Shown: positions 47,575-61,487, counted from the stretch's first letter. The stretch is 64,000 bases of DNA from Pseudomonas sp. P8_241 (GCF_034008315.1 NZ_CP125377.1:1190001-1254000), one strand, 5' to 3'. Numbers and translations are program-made. The notes: generated by a model not told the origin, from the sequence alone.

Positions 47575-48342
47575 ATGAGCGCATTGACGTTGCTGGGGCA
47601 ATGGCCGTTTGGCGCCATGGACTGGCTGGTGATTGGTGGGGGCATCGCCCTGGCTTACATCGTGTTCGGCATCGCCGGTTTCGGCACCGCGCTGGTGGCG
47701 GCGCCGATTTTGATTTTGTTCATGCCGCTGTCGAAGATTGTGCCGTTGCTGGTGTTGCTGGATTTCGTCGCAGCGTTCGGCAACCTGCTGCCCTCGCGGC
47801 GGGATGTGGCGAAACCGGAGTTGCTGCGGTTATTGCCCTGCATGGCGGTTGGCTGCGCTTTGGGCGTTGTGTTCCTGCTGAACCTCAAATCCGATCTGTT
47901 GCTGCTGTTGATGGGGCTGTTTATCAGCGCCTATGCAATCTACAGCTTGTGGGTAAAGGTTCGCCCGACGCAGTTATCGGCCGCGTGGGCAGTGCCAATG
48001 GGTGCGGTAGGCGGGATGTTCGGCGCGTTGTTTGGCAGTGGTGGATTTTTGTACGCGATTTATCTGAACAGCCGTTTGTCAAAGGAATCAGCCCGGGCCA
48101 CCCAAAGCGCATTGATCAGCTGCAGCACGGTGGTGCGTTTGAGTCTGTTTGCTATAGCCGGGGTCTATGCGGATTTGCCACTGTTGGCGCTGGCACTGTG
48201 TCTGCTGCCGGCCATGGCATTGGGGCTTTGGGTCGGTCGGCGGCTGACCCTGCGTTTGTCACGCGAAGCGTTCGTGCGGTTGGTCACCTGGTTGGTGCTG
48301 GCTAGCGGAATTGCCCTGATCGGGCGTTATCTCAGTGCATGA
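47575..48342 (+). CDS. TSUP/TauE-SafE family membrane transporter
   Basis: 255-residue polytopic protein with about eight hydrophobic segments and the two inverted TSUP repeats (GIAGFGTALVAAPILI; MFGALFGSGGFLYAIYL). The family exports or imports sulfite, sulfoacetate, other organosulfur anions or carboxylates. It is probably controlled by the divergent LysR gene 99 nt away. Substrate not deducible. Confidence 0.9.
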   Translation: MSALTLLGQWPFGAMDWLVIGGGIALAYIVFGIAGFGTALVAAPILILFMPLSKIVPLLVLLDFVAAFGNLLPSRRDVAKPELLRLLPCMAVGCALGVVFLLNLKSDLLLLLMGLFISAYAIYSLWVKVRPTQLSAAWAVPMGAVGGMFGALFGSGGFLYAIYLNSRLSKESARATQSALISCSTVVRLSLFAIAGVYADLPLLALALCLLPAMALGLWVGRRLTLRLSREAFVRLVTWLVLASGIALIGRYLSA

Positions 48343-48356
48343 CCGGATCCGCTTTT

Positions 48357-48427
48357 TGTAGGAGCCCGGCTTGCCGGCGATGGCACCCTTGAGGGCGCCA
48401 TCGCCGGCAAGCCGGGCTCGTGCACAG
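48357..48427. repeat. REPIN between convergent genes
   Basis: TGTAGGAGCCCGGCTTGCCG paired with CGGCAAGCCGGGCTCGTGCA; short 71-bp hairpin-type REPIN, right end diverged. Confidence 0.87.
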
Positions 48428-48462
48428 AGCGGTTCGTGGCTTCACGATGACCGGCTTTCAGC

Positions 48463-48864
48463 TCAATCGTTGTACTGGCTCAACAACCGCTCCAGTCGTG
48501 CACTCAGGCGCCGTTTGATTTCGGTTTCGATGTGCGGCGCGAAGTCGTCGATCACGTCCTGCATGATCAGCTGCGCAGCGGCGCGCAGTTCGCTGTCCAG
48601 GTGCAGCAAGTCGTCGGGGTTCTTGATGGCAGTTGGCGCCGGTGCCGGTGCCGGTTCGGCCGCGGGCGCAGGGGCGGGTGGTGCGACGGTCGGCGCGGGA
48701 GCGCTAACGGTGTCGAACAACATGGGAATCTGTTCCTGATCGTCGTCCTCGACCGTCTCGGTCAGCAACGGCGGTTGCAGGTTGTCATCTCCGAGCAACT
48801 GACGGATCGATTCAAGGTCGTCCAGCAGGTGCGAGGATTGTTGCAGCGGTTTTGGAGTGTCCAT
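48463..48864 (-). CDS. Conserved hypothetical protein next to holC
   Basis: 133-residue acidic protein. It has an N-terminal helix with SHLLDDLESIRQLL, a central Pro/Ala linker (about 54-80), and a C-terminal helical region ending RRLSARLERLLSQYND. No enzyme motif is visible. Its place after pepA and holC is typical for pseudomonads; function unknown. It starts eight nt after the holC stop. Confidence 0.82.
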   Translation of the reverse strand: MDTPKPLQQSSHLLDDLESIRQLLGDDNLQPPLLTETVEDDDQEQIPMLFDTVSAPAPTVAPPAPAPAAEPAPAPAPTAIKNPDDLLHLDSELRAAAQLIMQDVIDDFAPHIETEIKRRLSARLERLLSQYND

Positions 48865-48872
48865 CGGAATGC

Positions 48873-49301
48873 TCAGAGTCGCTGTAAACGGTGATCTTGC
48901 AGAGGATAGCCCTGTTCGCGGTAGAAACGGAAACTCTCCCGCGCGGCCTGGCGAATCGTCGGGTCTTCCACCACCACTTCCGCCACGCGGGCAAAGCGCT
49001 GGGCGAAGGCAGGGACTTTCAGGTCGAGATTGATCAGCAAGTCCTGATGCTCACCACAGTCATCGCCAAAACCCAGCACGATCAAGCCGTCCGGTTCATG
49101 TTCGGCGGGACCGTGGGGCACGAAGCTTTCACCCTTGAAGGTCCACAGGCGCGCATCCAGGTCATCGCGCTGTGTGGCGTCGCTGCAATGCAGATATACG
49201 CGGTGGCCCATGCGCCAGGCTTTTTCGGTGAGCTTGCAGGCGAAGTCCAGCCGTGCCGAGGGATCGGCGCTGGGCAGGATGTAAAAGTCGACTTTGGTCA
49301 T
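48873..49301 (-). CDS. holC: DNA polymerase III subunit chi
   Basis: 142-residue clamp-loader accessory subunit that binds SSB and psi. Family pattern VDFYILPSADPSARLDFACKLTEKAWRMGHRVYLH. AGGAA precedes the ATG at 49301; a longer upstream reading lacks a ribosome site. Downstream of pepA, with which it is usually co-transcribed. Confidence 0.94.
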   Translation of the reverse strand: MTKVDFYILPSADPSARLDFACKLTEKAWRMGHRVYLHCSDATQRDDLDARLWTFKGESFVPHGPAEHEPDGLIVLGFGDDCGEHQDLLINLDLKVPAFAQRFARVAEVVVEDPTIRQAARESFRFYREQGYPLQDHRLQRL

Positions 49302-49361
49302 TGCGGTTCCTGAGCCTTTGGCAGCGTTGCCCGAGAGCAACGCCGCCAAGGGTCATTGGTT

Positions 49362-51131
<1,770 letters not shown>

Positions 51132-51265
51132 TCATGCATTGCGCAGTGACAGGCGCACCCAATCACAGGATAATGCGCCATCTTTTTCGGCAGCTCTGCC
51201 TTGCGGGTTGTCTGATACGTTTGCTTGTTTGGCCGCCTTAGCCTGACAACCCTGGAGTGTCTGGT

Positions 51266-52384
51266 TTGATTGTCTTCCGTTATCTGTCCCGCGAAGTCCT
51301 CTTGACCTTGAGCGCCGTCAGCGCCGTGCTGCTGGTCATCATCATGAGCGGCCGCTTCATCAAATACCTTGCCCAGGCGGCTTCGGGTCAACTCGATCCG
51401 GGCTCGTTGTTCCTGATCATGGGGTTTCGTCTGCCGGGCTTTCTCCAACTGATCCTGCCGCTGGGCCTGTTTCTCGGGATTCTGCTGTCCTACGGTCGCC
51501 TGTACCTCGAGAGCGAAATGACCGTGCTTTCGGCCACGGGCATGAGCCAGCAACGCCTGTTTCGCATGACCCTGTTCCCGGCCACGCTGGTGGCGCTGGT
51601 CGTTGCCTGGTTGAGCCTGAGCCTGGCCCCGCAAGGCGCCAATCAATTTCAGTTGTTGCTGAACAAGCAGGACGCCCTGACCGAATTCGATACCCTCGAA
51701 CCTGGTCGTTTCCAGGCCCTGCGTGACGGAACCCGGGTGACGTACACCGAGCAGCTATCGGATGATCGCGTCAATCTGGGCGGTGTGTTCATTTCCCAGA
51801 AAAACATCAGTTCAGAAAAGAAGGACCGTGGGATCTCGGTACTGGTGGCTGAAAAGGGCCGTCAGGAGATCCGCCCTGACGGCAACCGCTACCTGATCCT
51901 CGACAACGGTTATCGCTACGATGGCAACCCGGGGCAGGCCGACTACCGGGCCATCAAGTACGACGAGTACGGTGTCTTGCTGCCCAAGCCCGATGTCAGC
52001 GATGAAGTCACTGACCGCGATGCCATGACCACGGCGACCTTGCTGGGCAACGATGACATTCGCTCGCGCACTGAGCTGCAATGGCGATTGTCCCTGCCTT
52101 TGCTGGTATTCATCGTGACCTTGATGGCGGTACCGCTGTCGCGGGTCAACCCGCGTCAGGGCCGGTTCCTCAAGCTGCTGCCGGCGATTCTTCTTTACAT
52201 GGCTTACCTGACCATCCTGATTGCCGCTCGTGGTGCGCTCGAAAAGGGCAAGATTCCACCGGCACTGGGCTTGTGGTGGGTGCACGGGATATTCCTGATC
52301 ATTGGCCTGGGCCTGCTTTACTGGGAGCCGTTGCGCCTGAAGATGGCGAGTCGCCGCAGCAAGCTGGAGGTGGCTCGTGGTTAA
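51266..52384 (+). CDS. lptF: LPS export permease LptF
   Basis: 372-residue inner-membrane permease of the LptB2FGC complex that extracts LPS. There are six membrane helices with a large periplasmic domain between the third and fourth. The start is TTG 51266: TGGAG lies eight nt upstream and it gives the family N-terminus IVFRYLSREVLLTL; a GTG nine nt earlier overlaps the ribosome site. It overlaps lptG by eight nt. Confidence 0.93.
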   Translation: MIVFRYLSREVLLTLSAVSAVLLVIIMSGRFIKYLAQAASGQLDPGSLFLIMGFRLPGFLQLILPLGLFLGILLSYGRLYLESEMTVLSATGMSQQRLFRMTLFPATLVALVVAWLSLSLAPQGANQFQLLLNKQDALTEFDTLEPGRFQALRDGTRVTYTEQLSDDRVNLGGVFISQKNISSEKKDRGISVLVAEKGRQEIRPDGNRYLILDNGYRYDGNPGQADYRAIKYDEYGVLLPKPDVSDEVTDRDAMTTATLLGNDDIRSRTELQWRLSLPLLVFIVTLMAVPLSRVNPRQGRFLKLLPAILLYMAYLTILIAARGALEKGKIPPALGLWWVHGIFLIIGLGLLYWEPLRLKMASRRSKLEVARG

Positions 52385-53438
52385 GCTGGATCGCTACATC
52401 GGTAGCAGTGTGTTCATGGCGATCCTCGCCGTGCTCGGGATCATCCTCGGCCTGGCGACGTTGTTTGCGTTCATCGATGAAATGGGCGATGCCAGCGATA
52501 CTTACACACTGCTCGATGTGTTGAGCTATGTGTTGCTGACGGCTCCGCGTCGCCTCTACGACATGCTGCCGATGGCGGCCTTGATCGGTTGCCTGATCGG
52601 TCTCGGCAGTCTGGCCAGCAACAGCGAATTGACCATCATGCGCGCCGCTGGCGTGTCGATTGGTCGAATCGTCTGGGCGGTGATGAAGCCCATGCTGGTG
52701 TTGATGCTGGTGGGTGTGCTGATCGGCGAGTATGTCGCCCCGGCCACCGAAAGCGTTGCTCAGGCCAACCGCTCGCTGGCCCAGGGCAGCGGTGACTCGC
52801 AAAGCGCCAAGCATGGCCTGTGGCACCGTCAGGGCGACGAGTTCATTCATGTCAACTCGGTGCAACCCAATGGCATCCTCTACGGCGTGACCCGTTATCG
52901 CTTCGACAACGAGCGGCACATGCTGTCGGCGAGCTTCGCCAAGCGTGCGGAGTTCGACAAGGATCACTGGCAGTTGTCGGACGTCACGACCACGCTGTTC
53001 CACGAAAAGAACACCGAAGTTGTATCCGCTCCGGTTGAGCGTTGGGATGTGGCGTTGAGCCCGCAATTGCTGAACACCGTGGTGATGACGCCGGAGTCGC
53101 TGTCGATCAGTGGGCTGTGGAGTTATATCCATTACCTGGCGGATCAAGGGCTTAACAATGGTCGCTACTGGCTGGCATTTTGGGTCAAGGTGTTGCAGCC
53201 GCTGGTCACCGCCGCACTGGTGCTGATGGCGATTTCCTTCATTTTCGGACCGTTACGCTCGGTGACCCTCGGTCAGCGGGTGTTCACCGGTGTGCTGGTG
53301 GGTTTCACCTTCCGCATCGTTCAGGATTTGCTGGGCCCTTCGAGCCTGGTATTCGGTTTCTCGCCGCTGTTTTCCGTGCTGGTCCCGGCCGGGGTCTGTG
53401 CCGTGGCAGGGCTTTGGTTGTTGCGCCGCGCCGGTTGA
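52377..53438 (+). CDS. lptG: LPS export permease LptG
   Basis: 353-residue partner of LptF with the same six-helix layout and a conserved N-terminus VKLDRYIGSSVFMAI. The GTG start overlaps the lptF stop. A terminator follows 30 nt after the stop. Confidence 0.95.
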   Translation: MVKLDRYIGSSVFMAILAVLGIILGLATLFAFIDEMGDASDTYTLLDVLSYVLLTAPRRLYDMLPMAALIGCLIGLGSLASNSELTIMRAAGVSIGRIVWAVMKPMLVLMLVGVLIGEYVAPATESVAQANRSLAQGSGDSQSAKHGLWHRQGDEFIHVNSVQPNGILYGVTRYRFDNERHMLSASFAKRAEFDKDHWQLSDVTTTLFHEKNTEVVSAPVERWDVALSPQLLNTVVMTPESLSISGLWSYIHYLADQGLNNGRYWLAFWVKVLQPLVTAALVLMAISFIFGPLRSVTLGQRVFTGVLVGFTFRIVQDLLGPSSLVFGFSPLFSVLVPAGVCAVAGLWLLRRAG

Positions 53439-53468
53439 TGGCCGGGTAATTACGGACTTTTCGGTAGT

Positions 53469-53503
53469 AAAAACGCCCCTGTCGCAAGACCGGGGCGTTT
53501 TTT
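53469..53503 (+). terminator. Terminator after lptG
   Basis: Stem AAACGCCCC/GGGGCGTTT with a 12-nt loop, followed by TTT. Confidence 0.88.
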
Positions 53504-53527
53504 GTAGGTGCCGTCTGACCTGCAAAC

Positions 53528-53557
53528 GTGACGCTTGCGCCGTGGATCAGGTACAAT
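53528..53557 (+). promoter_or_regulatory. Probable lepA promoter
   Basis: -35-like GTGACG (53528-53533), 18-bp spacer, -10 TACAAT (53552-53557), about 50 nt before the lepA start. Confidence 0.5.
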
Positions 53558-53609
53558 TCCCGGCTATTTTTCGGCGGGCTATGCCTGCAGCCTTTTTGAG
53601 TGTTGATCC

Positions 53610-55409
53610 GTGAGTGATTTGAGTCATATCCGCAATTTCTCCATCATCGCCCACATTGACCATGGCAAGTCGACGCTGGCCGACCGCTTCATCCAGATGT
53701 GTGGCGGCCTCGCCGAGCGCGAAATGGAAGCCCAGGTCCTGGACTCCATGGATCTGGAGCGTGAACGCGGGATCACCATCAAGGCGCACAGCGTCACCCT
53801 GTATTACAAAGCCCAGGACGGTATCAACTACCAACTGAACTTCATTGACACCCCCGGCCACGTTGACTTCACCTACGAAGTCAGCCGTTCGCTGGCGGCC
53901 TGTGAAGGTGCGCTGCTGGTGGTTGACGCAGGTCAGGGCGTTGAAGCGCAGTCGGTTGCCAACTGCTACACGGCGATCGAGCAGGGCCTGGAAGTGATGC
54001 CGGTGCTGAACAAGATCGACCTGCCACAGGCCGATCCTGACCGCGTCAAGGAAGAAATCGAAAAAATCATCGGCATCGATGCCACCGACGCAGTCGAGTG
54101 CTCGGCCAAGACCGGCCTGGGCGTCGACCAGGTGCTCGAGCGTCTGGTCGCCACCATTCCTGCGCCGACCGGCAACTACGAAGATCCGCTGCAAGCGTTG
54201 ATCATCGACTCCTGGTTCGACAACTACCTGGGCGTCGTGTCCCTGGTGCGCGTGCGCCACGGCCGTGTGAAGAAGGGCGACAAGATCCTGGTCAAGTCCA
54301 CCGGCAAGATCCACCTGGTGGACAGCGTCGGTGTATTCAACCCGAAACACACCCCGACCGCTGACCTCAAGGCCGGTGAAGTGGGCTTCATCATCGCCAG
54401 CATCAAGGACATCCACGGTGCGCCAGTGGGCGACACCCTGACTTTGAGCTCGACGCCGGACGTCGACGTGCTGCCTGGGTTCAAGCGCATTCAGCCGCAG
54501 GTCTACGCCGGCCTGTTCCCGGTCAGCTCCGACGACTTCGAAGACTTCCGCGAGGCGCTGCAAAAGCTCACCCTCAACGACTCGTCGCTGCAGTACACGC
54601 CGGAAAGCTCCGACGCCCTGGGCTTCGGCTTCCGTTGCGGCTTCCTCGGCATGCTGCACATGGAGATCATTCAGGAGCGCCTTGAGCGCGAATACAACCT
54701 GGACCTGATCACCACCGCGCCGACGGTAATCTTCGAGCTGCTGCTCAAGACCGGCGAGACTATTTACGTCGATAACCCGTCCAAGCTGCCGGACCTGTCT
54801 TCCATCGAAGACATGCGCGAGCCGATCGTGCGCGCCAATATTCTTGTGCCGCAAGAGCACCTGGGCAACGTCATTACCCTGTGCATCGAAAAACGTGGTG
54901 TTCAGGTCGACATGCTGTTCCTCGGCTCCCAAGTACAAGTGACCTATGACCTGCCGATGAACGAAGTGGTACTCGACTTCTTCGATCGCCTGAAGTCCAC
55001 CAGCCGCGGCTATGCTTCGCTGGACTACCATTTCGATCGCTATCAATCGGCTAGTCTGGTGAAACTGGACGTGCTGATCAACGGTGACAAGGTCGACGCC
55101 CTGGCGCTGATCGTGCACCGTGACAACTCGCACTACAAAGGTCGCCAGTTGACCGAGAAGATGAAAGAACTGATTCCGCGGCAGATGTTCGACGTGGCAA
55201 TCCAGGCCGCCATTGGTGGGCAGATTGTGGCGCGGACAACCGTCAAGGCGCTCAGAAAGAACGTATTGGCCAAATGCTACGGTGGTGACGTCAGCCGTAA
55301 GAAGAAACTGCTGGAAAAGCAAAAGGCCGGTAAAAAACGCATGAAGCAGGTCGGCAACGTGGAAATTCCACAAGAAGCCTTCCTTGCCGTGCTCAGGTTG
55401 GATAGTTAG
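53610..55409 (+). CDS. lepA: Elongation factor 4 (LepA)
   Basis: 599-residue ribosome-associated GTPase. G1 is [14 protein letters not shown]3 is DTPGHVDF and G4 is NKIDLPQ; the LepA-specific C-terminal domain with a Lys-rich tail is present. The start is GTG 53610. lepB follows within five nt. Confidence 0.97.
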   Translation: MSDLSHIRNFSIIAHIDHGKSTLADRFIQMCGGLAEREMEAQVLDSMDLERERGITIKAHSVTLYYKAQDGINYQLNFIDTPGHVDFTYEVSRSLAACEGALLVVDAGQGVEAQSVANCYTAIEQGLEVMPVLNKIDLPQADPDRVKEEIEKIIGIDATDAVECSAKTGLGVDQVLERLVATIPAPTGNYEDPLQALIIDSWFDNYLGVVSLVRVRHGRVKKGDKILVKSTGKIHLVDSVGVFNPKHTPTADLKAGEVGFIIASIKDIHGAPVGDTLTLSSTPDVDVLPGFKRIQPQVYAGLFPVSSDDFEDFREALQKLTLNDSSLQYTPESSDALGFGFRCGFLGMLHMEIIQERLEREYNLDLITTAPTVIFELLLKTGETIYVDNPSKLPDLSSIEDMREPIVRANILVPQEHLGNVITLCIEKRGVQVDMLFLGSQVQVTYDLPMNEVVLDFFDRLKSTSRGYASLDYHFDRYQSASLVKLDVLINGDKVDALALIVHRDNSHYKGRQLTEKMKELIPRQMFDVAIQAAIGGQIVARTTVKALRKNVLAKCYGGDVSRKKKLLEKQKAGKKRMKQVGNVEIPQEAFLAVLRLDS

Positions 55410-55414
55410 GTCCT

Positions 55415-56269
55415 ATGTCACTAAATTTCCCGCTGTTGCTGGTCATCGCCGTGTTCGTCTGCGGCCTGTTGGCGTTGCTTGATCTGTTGATCCTGGCGCC
55501 GCGTCGGCGTGCTGCCATCTCCTCCTATCAGGGCAGCGTCAGCCAGCCGGATATGGTTGTGGTCGAGAAACTGAACAAAGAACCGCTGCTGGTTGAATAC
55601 GGCAAGTCGTTCTTTCCGGTGTTGTTCATCGTGCTGGTGCTGCGTTCGTTCCTGGTGGAACCGTTCCAGATTCCTTCCGGTTCGATGAAGCCGACCCTGG
55701 ATGTCGGCGACTTCATCCTGGTGAGCAAGTTCTCCTACGGGATCCGCTTGCCAGTGATCGACAAGAAAGTCATCGAAGTCGGTGATCCGCAGCGCGGCGA
55801 TGTGATGGTGTTCCGCTATCCAAGTGATCCGAACGTCAACTACATCAAGCGTGTAGTAGGCCTGCCGGGTGACAAAATTCGTTACACCGCCGACAAGCGC
55901 TTGTTCGTCAACGGTGAGTCGATTGCCGAGCAACTGGTCGGTTCAGAACCGGGCACGCTGGGCAGCGCGGAACTGTACAAGGAAAAACTCGGTGTTGCCG
56001 AGCACATGATCCGCAAGGAAATGAGCCGCTATCGCGCCACGCCGGACCGTTCGTGGACCGTGCCTTCCGGGCACTACTTCATGATGGGCGACAACCGCGA
56101 CAACTCGAACGACAGTCGCTACTGGGATGATCCGAACATTCCCAAGGATCTGCTGGGCATGGTTCCCGACAAGAATATCGTCGGCAAGGCCTTCGCGGTC
56201 TGGATGAGCTGGCCGGAACCAAAACTCAGTCACCTGCCGAACTTCTCGCGGGTTGGCCTGATCAAGTAA
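55415..56269 (+). CDS. lepB: Signal peptidase I
   Basis: 284-residue inner-membrane protease with two N-terminal membrane helices. The catalytic Ser is in IPSGSMKPTL (about residue 90) and the Lys in YIKRVVGLPGDK (about 145). Conserved box E MMGDNRDNSNDSRYW is present. Co-transcribed with lepA. Confidence 0.96.
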   Translation: MSLNFPLLLVIAVFVCGLLALLDLLILAPRRRAAISSYQGSVSQPDMVVVEKLNKEPLLVEYGKSFFPVLFIVLVLRSFLVEPFQIPSGSMKPTLDVGDFILVSKFSYGIRLPVIDKKVIEVGDPQRGDVMVFRYPSDPNVNYIKRVVGLPGDKIRYTADKRLFVNGESIAEQLVGSEPGTLGSAELYKEKLGVAEHMIRKEMSRYRATPDRSWTVPSGHYFMMGDNRDNSNDSRYWDDPNIPKDLLGMVPDKNIVGKAFAVWMSWPEPKLSHLPNFSRVGLIK

Positions 56270-56276
56270 TCACACA

Positions 56277-56299
56277 CGGCGCTGTTGAACACAGCGCCG
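56277..56299 (+). terminator. Hairpin after lepB
   Basis: Nine-base-pair stem CGGCGCTGT/ACAGCGCCG with a 5-nt loop, eight nt past the lepB stop, without a clear U-run. It may attenuate read-through into rnc. Confidence 0.5.
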
Positions 56300-56338
56300 A
56301 ATGCATTTCTGGAACCGAGACAATCGGGGGCGGAAAGC

Positions 56339-56458
56339 ATGAAGCCAATGATATTCAGGACGTTATTTTTGAACACAGCGTTAATTGTCCCAGGCCTGCG
56401 CCGAATCCCGGCGGTGGCGGTGGAATCCAACCACGAACTCAGCGTGGGTAAACCGTGA
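56339..56458 (+). CDS. Possible 39-codon peptide coupled to rnc
   Basis: Short frame starting [17 protein letters not shown], with GGAAAG a few nt before its ATG and a TGA that overlaps the rnc GTG start. Hydrophobic N-terminal half. It occupies the place where other pseudomonads carry a DUF4845-family gene but does not resemble it. It may be a coupling peptide or a chance frame. Confidence 0.35.
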   Translation: MKPMIFRTLFLNTALIVPGLRRIPAVAVESNHELSVGKP

Positions 56459-57144
56459 GCGTCTCCTTAAGCCGTCTCGAGCGTCAGCTCGGCTACACCT
56501 TCAAGGATCAGGAACTGATGGTCCTGGCCCTGACTCACCGCAGTTTCGCCGGGCGTAACAACGAACGCCTGGAGTTCCTCGGTGACGCTATCCTTAACTT
56601 CGTAGCCGGCGAGGCGCTGTTCGATCGCTTCCCGCTGGCCCGCGAAGGCCAGTTGTCGCGTTTGCGTGCACGCTTGGTGAAAGGTGAGACCCTGGCCGTA
56701 CTGGCCCGTGGTTTCGACTTGGGCGATTACCTGCGTCTGGGTTCGGGTGAGCTGAAAAGCGGCGGTTTCCGTCGCGAATCGATCCTGGCCGATGCCCTCG
56801 AAGCGCTGATCGGTGCGATCTACCTCGATGCCGGCATGGAAATGGCCCGCGAGCGCGTGCTGGCCTGGCTGGCCGGTGAGTTCGAAGGCCTGACGCTGGT
56901 CGACACCAACAAAGATCCAAAGACCCGCCTGCAGGAATTCCTGCAGTCCCGTGGTTGTGAGCTGCCGCGTTACGAAGTGGTGGATATCCAGGGTGAGCCG
57001 CATTGCCGGACGTTCTTCGTCGAATGCGAAATCATCTTACTGAACGAAAAAAGCCGAGGTCAGGGTGTGAGCCGTCGTATTGCCGAACAGGTAGCGGCCG
57101 CCGCAGCACTGATTGCCCTGGGTGTGGAGAATGGCAATGACTGA
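56455..57144 (+). CDS. rnc: Ribonuclease III
   Basis: 229-residue dsRNA endonuclease. The catalytic signature [12 protein letters not shown] lies near residue 38, and a C-terminal dsRNA-binding domain starts near [17 protein letters not shown] start. It overlaps era by eight nt. Confidence 0.97.
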   Translation: MSVSLSRLERQLGYTFKDQELMVLALTHRSFAGRNNERLEFLGDAILNFVAGEALFDRFPLAREGQLSRLRARLVKGETLAVLARGFDLGDYLRLGSGELKSGGFRRESILADALEALIGAIYLDAGMEMARERVLAWLAGEFEGLTLVDTNKDPKTRLQEFLQSRGCELPRYEVVDIQGEPHCRTFFVECEIILLNEKSRGQGVSRRIAEQVAAAAALIALGVENGND

Positions 57145-58039
57145 TACAAACGCAACTCGCTGTGGCTATGTTGCCATCGTCGGCCGTCCCAACGTGGGCA
57201 AGTCCACGCTGCTGAACCACATTCTGGGTCAGAAGCTGGCGATCACCTCGCGCAAACCGCAAACCACCCGTCACAACATGCTCGGTATCAAGACCGAAGG
57301 TGATGTGCAGGCGATCTACGTCGACACCCCGGGCATGCACAAGGGCGGCGAAAAGGCCCTGAACCGCTACATGAACAAGACCGCTTCGGCAGCGTTGAAA
57401 GACGTCGACGTGGTGATTTTCGTGGTGGATCGCACCAAATGGACCGAAGAAGACCAGATGGTTCTCGAGCGTGTCCAGTACGTGACTGGCCCGCTGATCG
57501 TGGCGTTGAACAAGACCGATCGCATCGAAGACAAAGCCGAGCTGATGCCGCACCTGAGCTGGTTGCAGGAGCAGTTGCCCAATGCGCAGATCATCCCGAT
57601 TTCCGCACAGCACGGGCACAACCTTGATGCACTGGAGCGTGTGATCGCCGATCACCTGCCGGAAAACGATCACTTCTTCCCGGAAGACCAGATCACCGAC
57701 CGCAGCAGCCGTTTCCTCGCCGCTGAGCTTGTGCGCGAGAAAATCATGCGCCAGATGGGTGCCGAGCTGCCGTACCAGATCACCGTCGAAATCGAAGAGT
57801 TCAAGCAGCAGGGCAAGACCCTGCACATTCATGCCTTGATCCTCGTCGAGCGCGATGGCCAGAAGAAAATCATCATTGGCGACAAGGGCGAGCGCATCAA
57901 GCGCATCGGCACCGAGGCGCGCAAAGACATGGAGCTGCTGTTTGACTCCAAGATCATGCTCAACCTGTGGGTCAAGGTGAAAGGTGGCTGGTCCGATGAC
58001 GAGCGCGCCTTGCGTTCGTTGGGTTATGGCGACCTGTAA
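57137..58039 (+). CDS. era: GTPase Era
   Basis: 300-residue ribosome-assembly GTPase. The P-loop is [10 protein letters not shown]3 is DTPGMH and G4 is NKTDR; a C-terminal KH domain carries [14 protein letters not shown] 57137 has GGAGA at good spacing; an ATG six nt earlier is too close to it. Confidence 0.97.
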   Translation: MTDTNATRCGYVAIVGRPNVGKSTLLNHILGQKLAITSRKPQTTRHNMLGIKTEGDVQAIYVDTPGMHKGGEKALNRYMNKTASAALKDVDVVIFVVDRTKWTEEDQMVLERVQYVTGPLIVALNKTDRIEDKAELMPHLSWLQEQLPNAQIIPISAQHGHNLDALERVIADHLPENDHFFPEDQITDRSSRFLAAELVREKIMRQMGAELPYQITVEIEEFKQQGKTLHIHALILVERDGQKKIIIGDKGERIKRIGTEARKDMELLFDSKIMLNLWVKVKGGWSDDERALRSLGYGDL

Positions 58040-58056
58040 TACTCCGAAAGCCCCCC

Positions 58057-58157
58057 TGTAGGAGCGAGCTTGCTCGCGATGGACTTGAGAGCGCCGCGTT
58101 CATTCAGAAAGCCCGCGTTATCGTTATCCACCATCGCGAGCAAGCTCGCTCCTACAG
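58057..58157. repeat. REPIN between era and recO
   Basis: Near-perfect inverted pair TGTAGGAGCGAGCTTGCTCG ... CGAGCAAGCTCGCTCCTACA. It ends 13 nt before the recO start. Confidence 0.92.
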
Positions 58158-58170
58158 TATGTGAGACTTG

Positions 58171-58860
58171 ATGTCCTCAACTCCGCCCATCGCCCAACCC
58201 GCCTACGTCCTGCACTCCCGCGCCTACCGCGAAAACAGTGCGTTGGTGGACTTCCTCACGCCGCAAGGTCGGCTGCGGGCGGTGTTGCGCAGTGCGCGGG
58301 GCAAGGCCGGAACCCTGGCGCGGCCGTTTGTGCCGCTGGAAGTCGAATTTCGGGGCAGGGGAGAGTTGAAGAACGTCGGGCGCATGGAAAGTGCCGGAGT
58401 TTCCACTTGGCTAAGTGGTGAGGCACTGTTCAGTGGCCTTTACCTCAATGAGCTGCTGATTCGCCTGTTACCCGCCGAAGACCCGCTTCCCTCGGTGTTT
58501 GACCACTACGCCGCGACCTTGCTGGCGCTGGCCGAGGGTCGGCCCCTGGAGCCGTTGCTGCGCTCCTTCGAATGGCGATTGCTTGATGACCTCGGCTACG
58601 GTTTTTCCCTGAGTGCCGATATCCACGACCAGCCCATCGCCCCGGACGGTCTCTACCGTTTGCAAGTAGATGCAGGGCTGGAGCGGGTCTACCTGCTGCA
58701 ACCGGGTTTGTTCAGCGGTGCCGATCTGCTCGCCATGGCCGAAGCCGACTGGTCAACCCTCGGCGCTTTGTCGGCTGCCAAGCGCTTGATGCGTCAGGCA
58801 TTGGCCGTTCACCTGGGCGGCCGTCCACTTGTCAGTCGCGAGCTGTTTCGCAAGCCCTGA
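58171..58860 (+). CDS. recO: DNA repair protein RecO
   Basis: 229-residue recombination mediator. It has an N-terminal OB-fold ([34 protein letters not shown]) and a C-terminal helical domain. ATG 58171 is preferred over the adjacent TTG. The REPIN insertion directly upstream means its ribosome site (GTGAG) lies just outside the repeat. Confidence 0.94.
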   Translation: MSSTPPIAQPAYVLHSRAYRENSALVDFLTPQGRLRAVLRSARGKAGTLARPFVPLEVEFRGRGELKNVGRMESAGVSTWLSGEALFSGLYLNELLIRLLPAEDPLPSVFDHYAATLLALAEGRPLEPLLRSFEWRLLDDLGYGFSLSADIHDQPIAPDGLYRLQVDAGLERVYLLQPGLFSGADLLAMAEADWSTLGALSAAKRLMRQALAVHLGGRPLVSRELFRKP

Positions 58861-58910
58861 TCACACCGTATGCTGTGCACCGAACTTTCTCTTCTTCTGG
58901 AGCGCTTTCC

Positions 58911-59647
58911 GTGACCACCAGCACCCGCATTCTTCTTGGCGTGAACATCGACCACGTCGCCACCCTGCGTCAGGCCCGGGGCACTCGTTACCCGGACCCG
59001 GTCAAGGCAGCACTGGACGCGGAAGAGGCAGGTGCCGACGGCATCACTGTGCACCTGCGTGAAGACCGTAGGCACATTCAGGAGCGCGACGTTCTGGTGC
59101 TCAAGGATGTGCTGCAAACCCGCATGAACTTCGAGATGGGCGTCACTGAAGAAATGATGCAGTTCGCCGAGCGTATTCGCCCGGCGCACATCTGTCTGGT
59201 GCCGGAGACTCGTCAGGAACTGACCACTGAAGGCGGGCTGGACGTGGCGGGGCAGGAAGCACGCATCAAGGCAGCGGTCGAGCGCTTGTCGAAGATCGGT
59301 TCTGAAGTGTCGTTGTTCATCGATGCCGATGAGCGCCAGATCGAAGCCTCGCGCCGTGTCGGCGCACCGGCCATCGAACTGCACACCGGGCGTTATGCCG
59401 ATGCCGAAACCCCGACTGAAGTCGCCGAAGAACTCAAGCGTGTGGCTGATGGTGTGGCGTTTGGTCTGGCCCAGGGGCTGATCGTCAATGCCGGTCACGG
59501 CCTGCATTATCACAACGTTGAAGCCGTGGCGGCGATCAAGGGCATCAACGAGCTGAACATTGGCCATGCGCTGGTGGCCCATGCGCTGTTCGTGGGCTTC
59601 AAGTCGGCTGTTTCGGAGATGAAGGCGCTGATTCTGGCGGCTGCCCG

Positions 59648-59651
<4 letters not shown>
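58911..59651 (+). CDS. pdxJ: Pyridoxine 5'-phosphate synthase
   Basis: 246-residue TIM-barrel enzyme that closes the pyridoxine ring. The conserved start [19 protein letters not shown] and the [10 protein letters not shown] and [10 protein letters not shown] segments are present. GTG 58911 has TGGAG nine nt upstream. Its TAG stop (59649-59651) lies in the following REP element. Confidence 0.96.
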
Positions 59652-61268
<1,617 letters not shown>

Positions 61269-61439
61269 TCACAAAACCGAGCAAAACCCAGCAGGAATGG
61301 GCCTTTCCTGCATTTTGTTACTGTAAAAATAAGCGGTTGTTACACCCGAAATTAACCTGACTTTCGAGGCAGAAACACAGATCGACGTCCGGGTGCAACC
61401 GTGCGTAGCGTTTCGGGTGATGTCGCGGGCGGTTTAGGC

Positions 61440-61445
61440 TAGAAT
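61440..61445 (+). promoter_or_regulatory. Possible purL -10 element
   Basis: TAGAAT 43 nt before the purL start. The -35 position (GTGATG, 17 nt upstream) is poor, so this is tentative. The 285-nt gap to mltF also holds a 7-bp hairpin GCAGGAA/TTCCTGC at 61291-61311. Confidence 0.35.
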
Positions 61446-61487
61446 GCACGGCCTCAAAGCACACCCCTTCCCGAGGCTGTCCCGAAG

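Noticed and set aside
61291..61319. Hairpin GCAGGAA/TTCCTGC followed by ATTTTGTT upstream of purL as an attenuator
   Set aside because: The stem is only 7 bp, the T-run is interrupted, and the better -10 candidate lies downstream of it, so it need not be in the purL transcript.
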